A stretch of 35,032 nt of DNA from Pseudomonas sp. LS-2. Its GTDB lineage: Bacteria > Pseudomonadota > Gammaproteobacteria > Pseudomonadales > Pseudomonadaceae. Shown here piece by piece: positions 1 through 8,035 of the stretch (position 1 is the first letter of the stretch; each line of letters begins with the position of its first letter). Location of the stretch: contig NZ_QXTJ01000039.1 in the NCBI RefSeq assembly GCF_003605735.1, positions 186,697-221,728 of the forward strand, written 5' to 3'. A model generated the notes under the pieces. That model saw nothing but the letters and a program-made list of their open reading frames with translations, was not told the DNA's origin and made no database searches. The position numbers and the translations under genes are program-made.

Positions 1-692
1 AGGCTGAGAGTATCCAGGCGTTTAATCGCCACCGGGGTCTGCGCCACGATCATCGGATCCGCCTGCAAATCGTCAAAAACCAGCTCACCCACGAGATCAG
101 GCGCATCGCCAGTAAACAACCCGATCTTGAGCCCAATGAATGTGACCGTCAGGTCGGCGCGCGTTGCCACGGCCAAGGTTCGGCCCGTGTCTGAGCACAG
201 ACCGGACGGGATATCCACGGCCATGACGGGCTGATCGCTGGCGTTGATCCGCTGAATGACCGATGCATACGGCTCGCGCACATCGCCCTTAAGGCCCGTA
301 CCGAGTAACGCATCCACCACGATGCCGACCAAAGGTTGCTGATTCCACGGCTGAACGTCGACGCCTGCGCTGCGCGCTTCTTGGTAGGCAGCTTCGGCGT
401 CGCCAGTCAGTGCCGACGCATCGCCTACCGCCAACACCGACACTTGCCAACCCGCACGCTGAGCCAGGGCTGCAATCAGGTAGCCATCACCGGCGTTATT
501 GCCACGCCCGGCAAGAACGGTCAGTTGGCGGCCATCGGGCCAGCGCCGACGCAACGCACGCCACGCGGCATGGGCCGCGCGCTGCATCAATTCGAAGCCG
601 GGGGTGCCTGCGGCGATCAGCCGTGCGTCGAGGTCGCGCACCTGCGCTGCGCTATACAGCGCGTCGGGTAATGGAGGTTTGCTGTGCAACAT
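1..692 (-). CDS. nnr: Bifunctional NAD(P)H-hydrate repair enzyme, N-terminal part (partial)
   Basis: Repairs damaged NAD(P)H. The N-terminal YjeF_N domain epimerises the R form of NAD(P)H hydrate, and in bacterial fusions a C-terminal kinase-like domain dehydrates the S form using ADP. I translated the minus strand from ATG at 692-690: the reading frame is open to the window edge (about 230 residues) and starts MLHSKPPLPDALYSAAQVRD. The YjeF_N signature GRGNNAGDGYLIA lies near residues 64-76, followed by a VDALLGTG segment and DIPSGL, typical of the family. Only the epimerase domain is visible; the dehydratase domain would lie beyond base 1, so its presence is inferred. It is divergent from queG with 62 bp between the start codons, the same relation as yjeF/yjeS in E. 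coli. A CGGAG element lies about 11 bases before the ATG. Confidence 0.93.
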   Translation of the reverse strand, partial: MLHSKPPLPDALYSAAQVRDLDARLIAAGTPGFELMQRAAHAAWRALRRRWPDGRQLTVLAGRGNNAGDGYLIAALAQRAGWQVSVLAVGDASALTGDAEAAYQEARSAGVDVQPWNQQPLVGIVVDALLGTGLKGDVREPYASVIQRINASDQPVMAVDIPSGLCSDTGRTLAVATRADLTVTFIGLKIGLFTGDAPDLVGELVFDDLQADPMIVAQTPVAIKRLDTLS

Positions 693-754
693 GCGTTTTT
701 GAGCTCCGATGTCTGGCAGAATTATACGCACCTGCGCCCCGGTGTCCTCTTTGC

Positions 755-1873
755 ATGTCCGCCATTACTGTAGATCCATCCACAAACTCCATGCCGCGGT
801 CGGCTGCCGGGCTGGCCGAGCTTGCCCAATCGATCAAGGACTGGGGTCGCGACCTCGGATTTCAGCAGGTCGGTATCTCGGGGCTGGATCTGGCGGAACA
901 TGAGCAGCATCTGCAACGCTGGCTCGAAGCCGGGTATCACGGCGAGATGGACTATATGGCAGCCCATGGCAGCAAACGTTCGCATCCCGACGAATTGGTG
1001 CCGGGCACATTGCGCGTCGTTTCATTGCGTATGGACTATCTGCCGGGCGACACACAGATGGCTCAACTGCTGGCCGAGCCTCATAAAGCCTACGTTTCTC
1101 GCTACGCATTGGGTCGCGACTACCACAAGCTGATCCGCAAGCGCGTGCAGCAACTGGCCGAACGCATTCAACAGGCCATCGGTCCGTTCGGCTTTCGGGC
1201 GTTCGTCGACAGCGCGCCGGTTCTGGAAAAGGCCATCGCCGAGCAGGCGGGTTTGGGCTGGATCGGCAAAAACACCCTGTTGCTCAATCGCAAGGCGGGC
1301 AGCTATTTCTTTCTCAGCGAGCTGTTCGTGGACTTGCCCCTCCCAACGGACGCTCCCCACGCCACCGAGCATTGCGGGCGGTGTACGGCCTGTCTGGATA
1401 TCTGCCCTACCAACGCGTTTGTAGGTCCCTATGTGCTGGATGCGCGCAAATGCATTTCTTACCTGACGATCGAATTGAAAGCCTCGATCCCGGAAGAACT
1501 GCGCTCGATGATCGGCAACCGTGTGTTCGGCTGCGATGATTGCCAGATCGTCTGCCCGTGGAATCGATTTGCCCGAGCAACCGATCAGAATGATTTCAAA
1601 CCGCGCCACGGCCTGGACAACGCGGAACTGACCACGCTGTTCCTGTGGGACGAAACGACCTTCCTCAGCAATACCGAAGGATCGCCACTGCGTCGAGCGG
1701 GTTACGAACGCTGGCTGAGGAATCTGGCTGTAGGACTGGGCAATGCGCCCTCAACCATTCCCGTAATCGAGGCATTGAAAGCCCGCCTTGACCACCCGTC
1801 AGAGATGGTTCGCGAGCATGTGGAATGGGCATTGCTGCAGCACAAGGACCGGTCTGGAACACCATCCCTGTAG
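755..1873 (+). CDS. queG: Epoxyqueuosine reductase
   Basis: Performs the last step of queuosine synthesis, reducing epoxyqueuosine to queuosine at the wobble base of tRNAs for Asp, Asn, His and Tyr, using cobalamin and two [4Fe-4S] clusters. The ferredoxin-like cluster motif CxxCxxCxxxC is at residues 207-217 (HCGRCTACLDICP), and the second set is C260, C263 and C267 (CDDCQIVCPWN). At 372 residues the length is normal. The frame is open further upstream, but that extension is antisense to nnr, so I chose ATG 755; ATG 791 is a possible shorter start. The last 75 bases overlap the 3' end of the convergent TRIC-like gene. Confidence 0.95.
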   Translation: MSAITVDPSTNSMPRSAAGLAELAQSIKDWGRDLGFQQVGISGLDLAEHEQHLQRWLEAGYHGEMDYMAAHGSKRSHPDELVPGTLRVVSLRMDYLPGDTQMAQLLAEPHKAYVSRYALGRDYHKLIRKRVQQLAERIQQAIGPFGFRAFVDSAPVLEKAIAEQAGLGWIGKNTLLLNRKAGSYFFLSELFVDLPLPTDAPHATEHCGRCTACLDICPTNAFVGPYVLDARKCISYLTIELKASIPEELRSMIGNRVFGCDDCQIVCPWNRFARATDQNDFKPRHGLDNAELTTLFLWDETTFLSNTEGSPLRRAGYERWLRNLAVGLGNAPSTIPVIEALKARLDHPSEMVREHVEWALLQHKDRSGTPSL

Positions 1874-2419
1874 CAGCAATCCCCCAAACAGCGTGATCAA
1901 GGTGCCTTGCTCGACAGGCATCCCCCACCACTGGCACAACAGAAAGCACCACGCAGCAGCAAACGACACGCTCGCATACAGCTCTCGCCGAAAGATCAGC
2001 GGGATGTCGTTGCAGAAGATGTCCCGCAGGATGCCGCCGAATACCCCCGTGATCACGCCGCTGACTGCCGCGACCGGCATGCTCAGGCCCATGTCCAGTG
2101 CGGTCATGCAGCCGATCACGGTGAACGCGACCAGCCCCAGCGCATCGAGAACCAGAAACAGCGAACGCAGGTGTCGCATGAGGGGAGCGATGAGGATCGT
2201 CAGTAAGGCCGCGACGCTGGTGAGAATCAGGTATTCGGGATGTTTGACCCACGTCAGCGGGTAGTGCCCCAACAAGACATCGCGCACCGAACCGCCACCC
2301 AGCGCAGTGATGCAGGCGATCAGCACGACGCCGAACCAGTCCATGCCCCGCCGCCCGGCAGACAGCGCGCCAGTCATGGCCTCGGCGGTAATGGCGATCA
2401 GATAGAGCATCAACAGCAT
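1799..2419 (-). CDS. TRIC-like (YadS/UPF0126) inner-membrane protein
   Basis: Small integral membrane protein of the bacterial family with two glycine-rich repeats, related to the trimeric intracellular cation channels (TRIC). Two similar halves are visible, each with a GG(S/I)xRD motif: GGGSVRDVLLG in the first and GGILRDIFCND in the second. About seven hydrophobic segments are spread over 206 residues, the usual family length. ATG 2419 is preferred over an upstream start because AGGGA lies 8 bases before it and the protein then begins with a membrane segment (MLLMLYLIAITAEAM). It lies 97 bp downstream of orn on the same strand and overlaps queG tail to tail. Cation conduction is known for some homologues but cannot be read from this sequence. 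Confidence 0.85.
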   Translation of the reverse strand: MLLMLYLIAITAEAMTGALSAGRRGMDWFGVVLIACITALGGGSVRDVLLGHYPLTWVKHPEYLILTSVAALLTILIAPLMRHLRSLFLVLDALGLVAFTVIGCMTALDMGLSMPVAAVSGVITGVFGGILRDIFCNDIPLIFRRELYASVSFAAAWCFLLCQWWGMPVEQGTLITLFGGLLLQGWCSRPVLVLQQCPFHMLANHL

Positions 2420-2516
2420 AGCGGCAGTCCCTGCGAGAAAGGGGGCGCAGTCTAAACACTCGGCCAGAGCACCAAAAGAGGGCGCGATCGACCACACCCT
2501 CTCATCATGCAACCGC

Positions 2517-3053
2517 TTAAACCTTGATGAAATGCTCGCGATAGAAACGCAGCTCGGCGATGGACTCGCGAATGTCGTCCAGCGCCAGGTGGCTGCTGCC
2601 TTTCTTGAATTTCAACTCAGGAGACCAGCGTGCGGCCAGTTCCTTGAGCGTCGATACGTCGAGGTTGCGGTAGTGAAAGTAGTTTTCCAGGGTCGGCATG
2701 CGCTTATAAAGGAAGCGGCGATCCTGGCAAATGCTGTTGCCGCAGATCGGCGAACTGCGTTCCGGTACCCATTGCTTGATGAACTCCAGGGTCATGGCCT
2801 CGGCTTCGGCTGTGGATATCGTGCTCTCGCGCACGCGCTGGGTCAGCCCCGAGCCGCCGTGTTGACGGGTATTCCACTCATCCATGCCGTTCAGCAATTC
2901 ATCACTCTGATGCACCGCGATGACCGGCCCCTCAGCCAGCGTGTTCAGCTCGCTGTCGGTAATGATCGTGGCCATTTCGATGATGACGTCGTTGTCGGGG
3001 TCCAGACCGGTCATTTCCAGGTCGATCCAGATCAGGTTCTGCTTGTTCTGCAT
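2517..3053 (-). CDS. orn: Oligoribonuclease
   Basis: 3'-5' exoribonuclease of the DEDDh family that finishes RNA decay by degrading very short oligonucleotides. In Pseudomonas Orn also degrades pGpG, the product of c-di-GMP breakdown. The exonuclease I motif WIDLEMTGLDP is at residues 9-19 with catalytic D11 and E13, and SSHLALDDIRES near the C-terminus holds the His and Asp of motif III. The length of 178 residues fits the family (about 180). ATG 3053 has GAGGAG 7 bases upstream. Divergent from rsgA, as in E. coli. Confidence 0.97.
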   Translation of the reverse strand: MQNKQNLIWIDLEMTGLDPDNDVIIEMATIITDSELNTLAEGPVIAVHQSDELLNGMDEWNTRQHGGSGLTQRVRESTISTAEAEAMTLEFIKQWVPERSSPICGNSICQDRRFLYKRMPTLENYFHYRNLDVSTLKELAARWSPELKFKKGSSHLALDDIRESIAELRFYREHFIKV

Positions 3054-3165
3054 ATGTCGGCTCCTCAGCTTAGGCGCGCAGTTTAGCTCAGGGCATCATG
3101 CTAGACTGCCCCGCGTTTCATCCTTCAGCAGCTTTATGCGTCCTAAAACGAGACACTGAACACCC

Positions 3166-4197
3166 ATGGCCAAACGCCAACTCAACCGCCGCCAGAACTG
3201 GCGCATCGAAAAGATTCAGGGCGAGCGCGCCGCGCGTGCCGCCAAACGTGAATCACAGGCACTGGAAACGCTGGAAGGCGGCGGCCTGGGTCCGGAACAG
3301 ACCGGCCTGGTAATTGCGCATTTTGGCGTGCAGGTGGAAGTCGAGGCGCAGGAAGGTGAAACCAGCGGCCAAGTGTTCCGCTGTCACTTGCGCGCCAACC
3401 TGCCTGCGCTGGTCACCGGCGACAAAGTGGTCTGGCGAGCTGGCAATCAGGGTATCGGCGTCATCGTCGCGCAGCTGCCACGCACCACCGAGCTGTGTCG
3501 CCCTGATACCCGGGGCCAGCTCAAGCCTGTCGCGGCCAACGTCGACCTGATCGTCATCGTTTTTGCCCCAATGCCCGAACCCCATGCCAACTTGATCGAC
3601 CGCTATCTGGTCGCCGCCGAGCATGCAGGGATTCGGCCCCTGTTGCTGCTGAACAAGTTCGACCTCATCGACGAGCAAAACGCCCCGGCGCTCAATGCGC
3701 TGCTGGAGGTGTACCGCACGCTCGGTTATCCGGTGCTGGAAGTCTCGGCCCATCACGGCAACGGCATGCAGGACCTGCAGGACCAATTGGACGGCCACAT
3801 CAGCGTGTTCGTCGGGCAATCGGGTGTCGGCAAGTCGTCGCTGGTCAACAGCCTGCTGCCGGAAGTGGGAACACGGGTGGGGCCATTGTCGGAGTATTCC
3901 GGCCAAGGCACACACACCACGACCACTGCTCGGCTGTTCCACTTCCCCCGCGGCGGCGATCTGATCGACTCCCCGGGGATCCGTGAGTTCGGCCTGGGCC
4001 ACGTCAGTCGCGCCGATGTCGAAGCGGGGTTCATCGAATTCAACGACCTGCTGGGTCGCTGCCGCTTCAGAGACTGCAAGCATGACCGCGAACCGGGCTG
4101 CGCACTGCTCAAGGCGCTGGAAGACGGTCGGGTTCAGCAGCAGCGGATGAACAGCTATCGCTCGATCATCGCGAGTCTTCCCGAGAGCAGTTATTAG
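3166..4197 (+). CDS. rsgA: Small ribosomal subunit biogenesis GTPase RsgA
   Basis: GTPase that binds the 30S subunit and checks late maturation of its decoding centre. It shows the circularly permuted order typical of the family: an N-terminal OB-fold region (about residues 45-115), then G4 (N163-KFD), G1 (GQSGVGKSS from residue 217), the GTHTTT switch I segment and G3 (D268-SPG), then a zinc-binding stretch near residues 300-320 (CRFRDCKHDREPGC). At 343 residues it is of standard length. The basic N-terminus (MAKRQLNRRQNWR) is usual in the family. No strong Shine-Dalgarno sequence is visible before ATG 3166. The gene is followed by a REP-type inverted repeat and a bidirectional terminator. 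Confidence 0.96.
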   Translation: MAKRQLNRRQNWRIEKIQGERAARAAKRESQALETLEGGGLGPEQTGLVIAHFGVQVEVEAQEGETSGQVFRCHLRANLPALVTGDKVVWRAGNQGIGVIVAQLPRTTELCRPDTRGQLKPVAANVDLIVIVFAPMPEPHANLIDRYLVAAEHAGIRPLLLLNKFDLIDEQNAPALNALLEVYRTLGYPVLEVSAHHGNGMQDLQDQLDGHISVFVGQSGVGKSSLVNSLLPEVGTRVGPLSEYSGQGTHTTTTARLFHFPRGGDLIDSPGIREFGLGHVSRADVEAGFIEFNDLLGRCRFRDCKHDREPGCALLKALEDGRVQQQRMNSYRSIIASLPESSY

Positions 4198-4210
4198 GGC
4201 TCGCTGAACG

Positions 4211-4285
4211 CCCTGTGGCAGGCCGGCTTGCTGGCGGTGACGTCGTCCGAAACCGCTACCGCCGGCAAGCCGGACTGCTACAGGG
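4211..4285. repeat. REP-type inverted repeat, family A (copy 1)
   Basis: Two 28-base arms, 4211-4238 and 4258-4285, are imperfect reverse complements with the core GCCGGCTTGCTGGCGGT / ACCGCCGGCAAGCCGG, ended by CCCTGT and ACAGGG. The same core and outline recur at 23433-23500. This layout, two REP palindromes facing each other, is that of a Pseudomonas REPIN. It lies in the 3' space after rsgA. Confidence 0.8.
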
Positions 4286-4310
4286 CAGATGTCACCTAAT
4301 AAAGCACACA

Positions 4311-4345
4311 CAAAAACGCCGCGATCATCGCGGCATTTTCTTTTC
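4311..4345. terminator. Bidirectional rho-independent terminator between rsgA and motB
   Basis: The stem GCCGCGA-TCA-TCGCGGC at 4318-4334 is preceded by an A-run (CAAAAAC) and followed by ATTTTCTTTT. The T-tract therefore lies after the hairpin on both strands, so it can end rsgA on the plus strand and motB on the minus strand. Confidence 0.85.
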
Positions 4346-4353
4346 AGCAGCTA

Positions 4354-5388
4354 TCAGTTCCTGGTCTCGTCGATCTTTATCTGCCCATCGAAGATATTCA
4401 GCTTCTGCCGGATCTCGTGGGGCTGGGCGTAGGCCTGGGGATCGACCGCAGGCGCGCTGGTCGACGCACCTGGCTTGGCCGACGGGGCCGTCGGCGAGGC
4501 AGGGGCTGGAGCGGCATCCGTCTTCGGCGCTTCGCCTGCGTTCTGGTCACCTTCGATACGCGTCTGCGCCTTCTTGGTCAGGACCACAATGTCGATACGA
4601 CGATTGATCGGGTTTTCCGGATGCTCCTTGTCGTACAGCGACGACGAGGCGTAGCCCACCACTCGAGCCACCTGGGGATCAGGATAGCCACCGGCAATCA
4701 GCGCACGACGTGCGGCGTTGGCACGACCGGCCGACAGCTCCCAGTTACCAAAACCATTGTTGCCCACATAAGGCGTCGCATCGGTATGACCGCTGATGCT
4801 GACCTTGTTGGGCACCGCCTTGATCGTGTCAGCCATCGCCAGCAGGATGTCTTCGAAATACGGTTTTAGTCGCGCACTGCCAATGTCGAACATCGGGCGA
4901 TTCTCGGCATCCATGATCTGAATGCGCAGGCCGTCCTGAGTGATTTCGAACAGGATCTGATCCTTGAATTTCGCCAGTTGCGGGTTCTCGTTGACCTTGG
5001 TCTGCAACTCCTGCAACAGCATTTCCAGACGCTCTTGCTCGACCTGCTCAGCGGCTGCATCCTGCTGGTCGGCGTCCACCGGCACCTTGTCCGGCGCTGG
5101 CGTGGATTTCACTTCCGGGTTCAATGTCTGGTCAGGCGACATCTCGGGCGAGCCGCCAAGGTCGATCACGTAAGGCGAGCCGCTGTCGGAGAATCCGACC
5201 GGATCCTTGAAGTAACCGGCAATGGCGATCAATTGCTCAGGCGTGGCCGACGACATGAGCCACAGCACCAGGAAGAACGCCATCATGGCTGTCGCGAAGT
5301 CGGCGAACGCGATTTTCCAGGCACCGCCGTGGTGCCCTCCACCGAAGCGCTTGACGCGCTTGATTATGATTGGCTGATTGTTTTCCAT
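4354..5388 (-). CDS. motB: Flagellar stator protein MotB
   Basis: Peptidoglycan-anchoring subunit of the proton-driven flagellar stator. A basic cytoplasmic N-terminus (residues 1-25) is followed by one membrane segment with the proton-carrying Asp D30 in FADFATAMMAFFLVLWLM, then a periplasmic linker and an OmpA-like peptidoglycan-binding domain (about residues 155-270, with ISGHTDATPY and NPINRRIDIVV). After the OmpA domain is a tail of some 70 residues rich in Ala, Pro and Ser, making the protein 344 residues, longer than E. coli MotB (308). The start is 3 bases after the motA stop codon, so the two are cotranscribed. The sequence is of the MotAB type rather than the second Pseudomonas stator, MotCD. 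Confidence 0.96.
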   Translation of the reverse strand: MENNQPIIIKRVKRFGGGHHGGAWKIAFADFATAMMAFFLVLWLMSSATPEQLIAIAGYFKDPVGFSDSGSPYVIDLGGSPEMSPDQTLNPEVKSTPAPDKVPVDADQQDAAAEQVEQERLEMLLQELQTKVNENPQLAKFKDQILFEITQDGLRIQIMDAENRPMFDIGSARLKPYFEDILLAMADTIKAVPNKVSISGHTDATPYVGNNGFGNWELSAGRANAARRALIAGGYPDPQVARVVGYASSSLYDKEHPENPINRRIDIVVLTKKAQTRIEGDQNAGEAPKTDAAPAPASPTAPSAKPGASTSAPAVDPQAYAQPHEIRQKLNIFDGQIKIDETRN

Positions 5389-5391
5389 GGA

Positions 5392-6243
5392 TCAACGACC
5401 GCGGACAGCTTGTTCCAGCTCGCTGAAGCTGGGGCGGTGTGCCGGATAGAGAACCTTGCGACCGAACTCCACAGCCAGCGAAGGCGGCACGCCAGAAGCC
5501 GAAGCCACAAGAGAGGCCTTGATCGCTTCGAAGACGTTCATCTCCTCTTTGGCATCGTGAGCCAGGGAGGTCGCCAGCGGACCGAAGAAACCATAAGCCG
5601 CGAGAATACCGAAGAACGTACCCACCAGCGCCGCACCTACGTGCATACCGATCGCCGCCTTGTCCCCGGAACCCAGGGAGGCCATGGTCACAACGATACC
5701 CAGCACCGCCGCGACGATACCGAAACCAGGCATGCCGTCAGCCACACCGGTCACTGCGTGGGAAGGATGCTCGAGTTCTTCCTTCATGCTCAGCAACTCC
5801 ATGTCGAACAATCCTTCCAGCTCGTGGGGAGCCATGTTGCCGGACGACATGATGCGCAAGTAGTCACAGATGAAGGCGATCATCCTGGTGTCTTTGAGGA
5901 TGCTCGGGTACTTGGCGAAGATCGGGCTGTTCTCAGGCTCTTCGATATCGCCTTCAATCGCCATCATGCCCTCGCGGCGACTCTTGTTGAGGATCTCGTA
6001 GATCAGGCCAAGCACTTCGAGATAGAAGCCATGAGTGAAGCGCGAACTGAACATCTTCAAGGATTTCTTGATGACGTGCATGGTCATGTAGCCCGGGTTC
6101 GCCTGCAAAAATGCACCGAATGCTGCACCGCCGATGATCAGGACCTCGAAAGGCTGAATCAACGCAGCGATCTGACCGTGGGAAAGTACGTAGCCGCCGA
6201 GTACGCTCGCGAAAACGACGATGATGCCGATAATTTTTGCCAT
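5392..6243 (-). CDS. motA: Flagellar stator protein MotA
   Basis: Four-helix membrane subunit of the flagellar stator that couples proton flow to rotor torque. The N-terminus MAKIIGIIVVFASVLGGYVL is a standard MotA first helix. The cytoplasmic loop contains the charged segment around LLSMKEELEHPSHAV, and the later helices include GMPGFGIVAAVLGIVVTM and GTFFGILAAYGFFGPLA with the conserved prolines. It has 283 residues, as expected. It is first in the motAB operon and has a sigma-28-type promoter at 6312-6338. The region directly before ATG 6243 has only a weak ribosome binding site. Confidence 0.96.
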   Translation of the reverse strand: MAKIIGIIVVFASVLGGYVLSHGQIAALIQPFEVLIIGGAAFGAFLQANPGYMTMHVIKKSLKMFSSRFTHGFYLEVLGLIYEILNKSRREGMMAIEGDIEEPENSPIFAKYPSILKDTRMIAFICDYLRIMSSGNMAPHELEGLFDMELLSMKEELEHPSHAVTGVADGMPGFGIVAAVLGIVVTMASLGSGDKAAIGMHVGAALVGTFFGILAAYGFFGPLATSLAHDAKEEMNVFEAIKASLVASASGVPPSLAVEFGRKVLYPAHRPSFSELEQAVRGR

Positions 6244-6311
6244 AGATAAAAATACTTACTGAGTCGGGTTCATGGTCATTGTGCGAAAAGCGTTCAAAAC
6301 TCTTGTTCTCC

Positions 6312-6338
6312 TTATCGGCACGAGTGCGCCAGACTATA
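6312..6338 (-). promoter_or_regulatory. Sigma-28 (FliA) promoter of motAB
   Basis: Read on the minus strand: TATAGTCT, 11 bases, GCCGATAA. The -10 element is a perfect match to the flagellar sigma-28 consensus (GCCGATAA), the spacer is the consensus 11 bp, and the -35 element matches TAAAGTTT at 6 of 8 positions. It lies about 70 bases upstream of the motA ATG, which fits late, FliA-dependent expression of the stator. Confidence 0.85.
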
Positions 6339-6453
6339 GTCAAAACAGGCGAAAATCCTGTCTGGCGTCTGTCTCGGGCACCCCAGCGAGAGGGCCAGCA
6401 TGATGCCACCATTCGACACCGATCAAAACCTCCCAGCCGTATGGGCCCAGTGA

Positions 6454-7989
6454 ATGCAATCAGATAAAGCCTCGACGCTCCCCGTTCCGCAGACACTCGA
6501 CACCTGGATCAAACAACTGGACGGCATCGCCTTGCCGGTCCCGGCGGTGGCTCACGCCAAGGTCCATGCGGCGCTAAACGACAGCCGTCGTTCGTTGCGC
6601 GAAATCGCGGACCTGATGCAAGACAGCCCTGCACTCGTGCTCAGCGTACTGCGTGAGGCAAACCTGCACAGCGGCGGGCTGGCGGAGCCTGCGGAGAGTC
6701 TGGAAGTGGCACTGAACCGGCTGGGACTGGCGCGTACCGGTACATTGCTGGCGCGCCTGCCCAACGTGGAGCTTCAGGAAATTCCGCTCGCACTGCGCCA
6801 ACTGCAACTGATCAGCCAGCACGCGACGCAACAGGCCTATGGCTTGTTCGCCAACCAACTGGCGCGGCTCTGGCAGGACATTCATCTGGGCAGTCTGCTG
6901 TTTCTCGCGCCGTTGTGGCCGCTGGCACTGGCGCATCCTGGCCTGCTGGAGGAATGGGAGCTGCGCGTCATTCACAAAGGTGAGTCGGCAAAGATCGTCG
7001 AGAAGTCCCTGTTCGGCGTACGCCTTCTGCGCCTGTGCAAGGCACTGGCTGATCATTGGCGTTTGCCGATCTGGGTCACTCAAGGCTACAACTTGCTGAT
7101 CAATGAACAGCGAAATCTGGTGAAGGTGCTGCGCATCGCTCACGAAAACCCTGAGCCACTCAAGCAACAGCAACTGCTGGATGCAGACTTGCCGCTGCAG
7201 CGGTGGCTGAATCAACCGGCCAACACCATCCTGCTGGCGAGTGGTCTGGCGCTCTCAGCGCAACAAGCCTGGGATACGCCCCATAACCTGCGCTGGCAAC
7301 TGCTCACCAGCCTTTATCTGCAACAGCCGTTGATGGACTTGCAGCAACAGGTGCATCAGAACGCGGCGGCCAGTGCCCGCCAACATGCGGCACCCGGGGT
7401 CTGGCACCCGGCCGAAGCCCTGTTGTGGCCATGGGATGCCCGGCGTATTCACAAGGGTCTGCTGCCTGCCCCACCGCCGTCGGCCGAGGGGTTACAGGTC
7501 TGGCGCAAACACTGCGGCGACCTGCTCAAAGAACCGAGCGCCTTCACCAACGCCATGCACCTGACCACCTGCGCGCGGGATGCGCTACTGGCCTCGGGCA
7601 TTCAGCGGGTGATGCTGCTGATGATCGACCGCAAAAGCGACAGCCTGCGCGTTCATCAGACTGGGGGCGTGGACGCGTCGGCCGCGGCGCTGCTGATCCC
7701 CTATAAAGACAGCACCGTGCTGCAACGGCTACTCGCCCAGGCCACGCAACTGCGCCTGACGCCCGGCAACAACGCGCAGTTCTCGGCCTTGTTGCCTGCG
7801 CAACTCAGAGCCCTGTTCCCGGGAGAGAACCTGCTCATTCGCTCACTTGCCAGCAACGGTCGCGTCGTCATGCTGATCGTTGCCGACCAAGGGGGAGGCC
7901 CATTGTCGGAAGTCACGGTTCAGGCATTCGGGAAGACCGGCCAATGCATCGAGAAGGCACTGACCACCTTTAGCCATCGCAATGGCTGA
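6454..7989 (+). CDS. HDOD-domain protein, probable signalling function
   Basis: Soluble 511-residue protein. Residues 15-100 have the pattern of an HDOD domain (LPVPAVAHAKVHAALN, then REIADLMQDSPALVLSVLREAN), a fold related to HD phosphohydrolases but without their metal-binding His-Asp pair. The helical domain continues to about residue 250. Residues 350-510 (ARDALLASGIQRVMLLMIDR, and later an STVLQRLLAQ helix) look like a GAF-type sensor domain; this is an inference from pattern only. HDOD proteins are often linked to motility, chemotaxis or two-component signalling, and this one is divergent from motAB, but a direct role is not shown. ATG 6454 has only a poor ribosome binding site. It corresponds in place to P. 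aeruginosa PA4955 (from memory). Confidence 0.75.
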   Translation: MQSDKASTLPVPQTLDTWIKQLDGIALPVPAVAHAKVHAALNDSRRSLREIADLMQDSPALVLSVLREANLHSGGLAEPAESLEVALNRLGLARTGTLLARLPNVELQEIPLALRQLQLISQHATQQAYGLFANQLARLWQDIHLGSLLFLAPLWPLALAHPGLLEEWELRVIHKGESAKIVEKSLFGVRLLRLCKALADHWRLPIWVTQGYNLLINEQRNLVKVLRIAHENPEPLKQQQLLDADLPLQRWLNQPANTILLASGLALSAQQAWDTPHNLRWQLLTSLYLQQPLMDLQQQVHQNAAASARQHAAPGVWHPAEALLWPWDARRIHKGLLPAPPPSAEGLQVWRKHCGDLLKEPSAFTNAMHLTTCARDALLASGIQRVMLLMIDRKSDSLRVHQTGGVDASAAALLIPYKDSTVLQRLLAQATQLRLTPGNNAQFSALLPAQLRALFPGENLLIRSLASNGRVVMLIVADQGGGPLSEVTVQAFGKTGQCIEKALTTFSHRNG

Positions 7990-8035
7990 CGGCTGAGCTA
8001 CAATTCGCCTCTTTTTGTTGATCAGGAGACCTTAC

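Noticed and set aside
410..754. N-terminal extension of queG by about 115 codons
   Set aside because: The extension is antisense to nnr, and normal QueG proteins begin near the ATG at 755.
4978..6249. Plus-strand open frame of 423 codons over motB and motA
   Set aside because: It crosses the boundary of two well-supported genes on the other strand and resembles no protein family.
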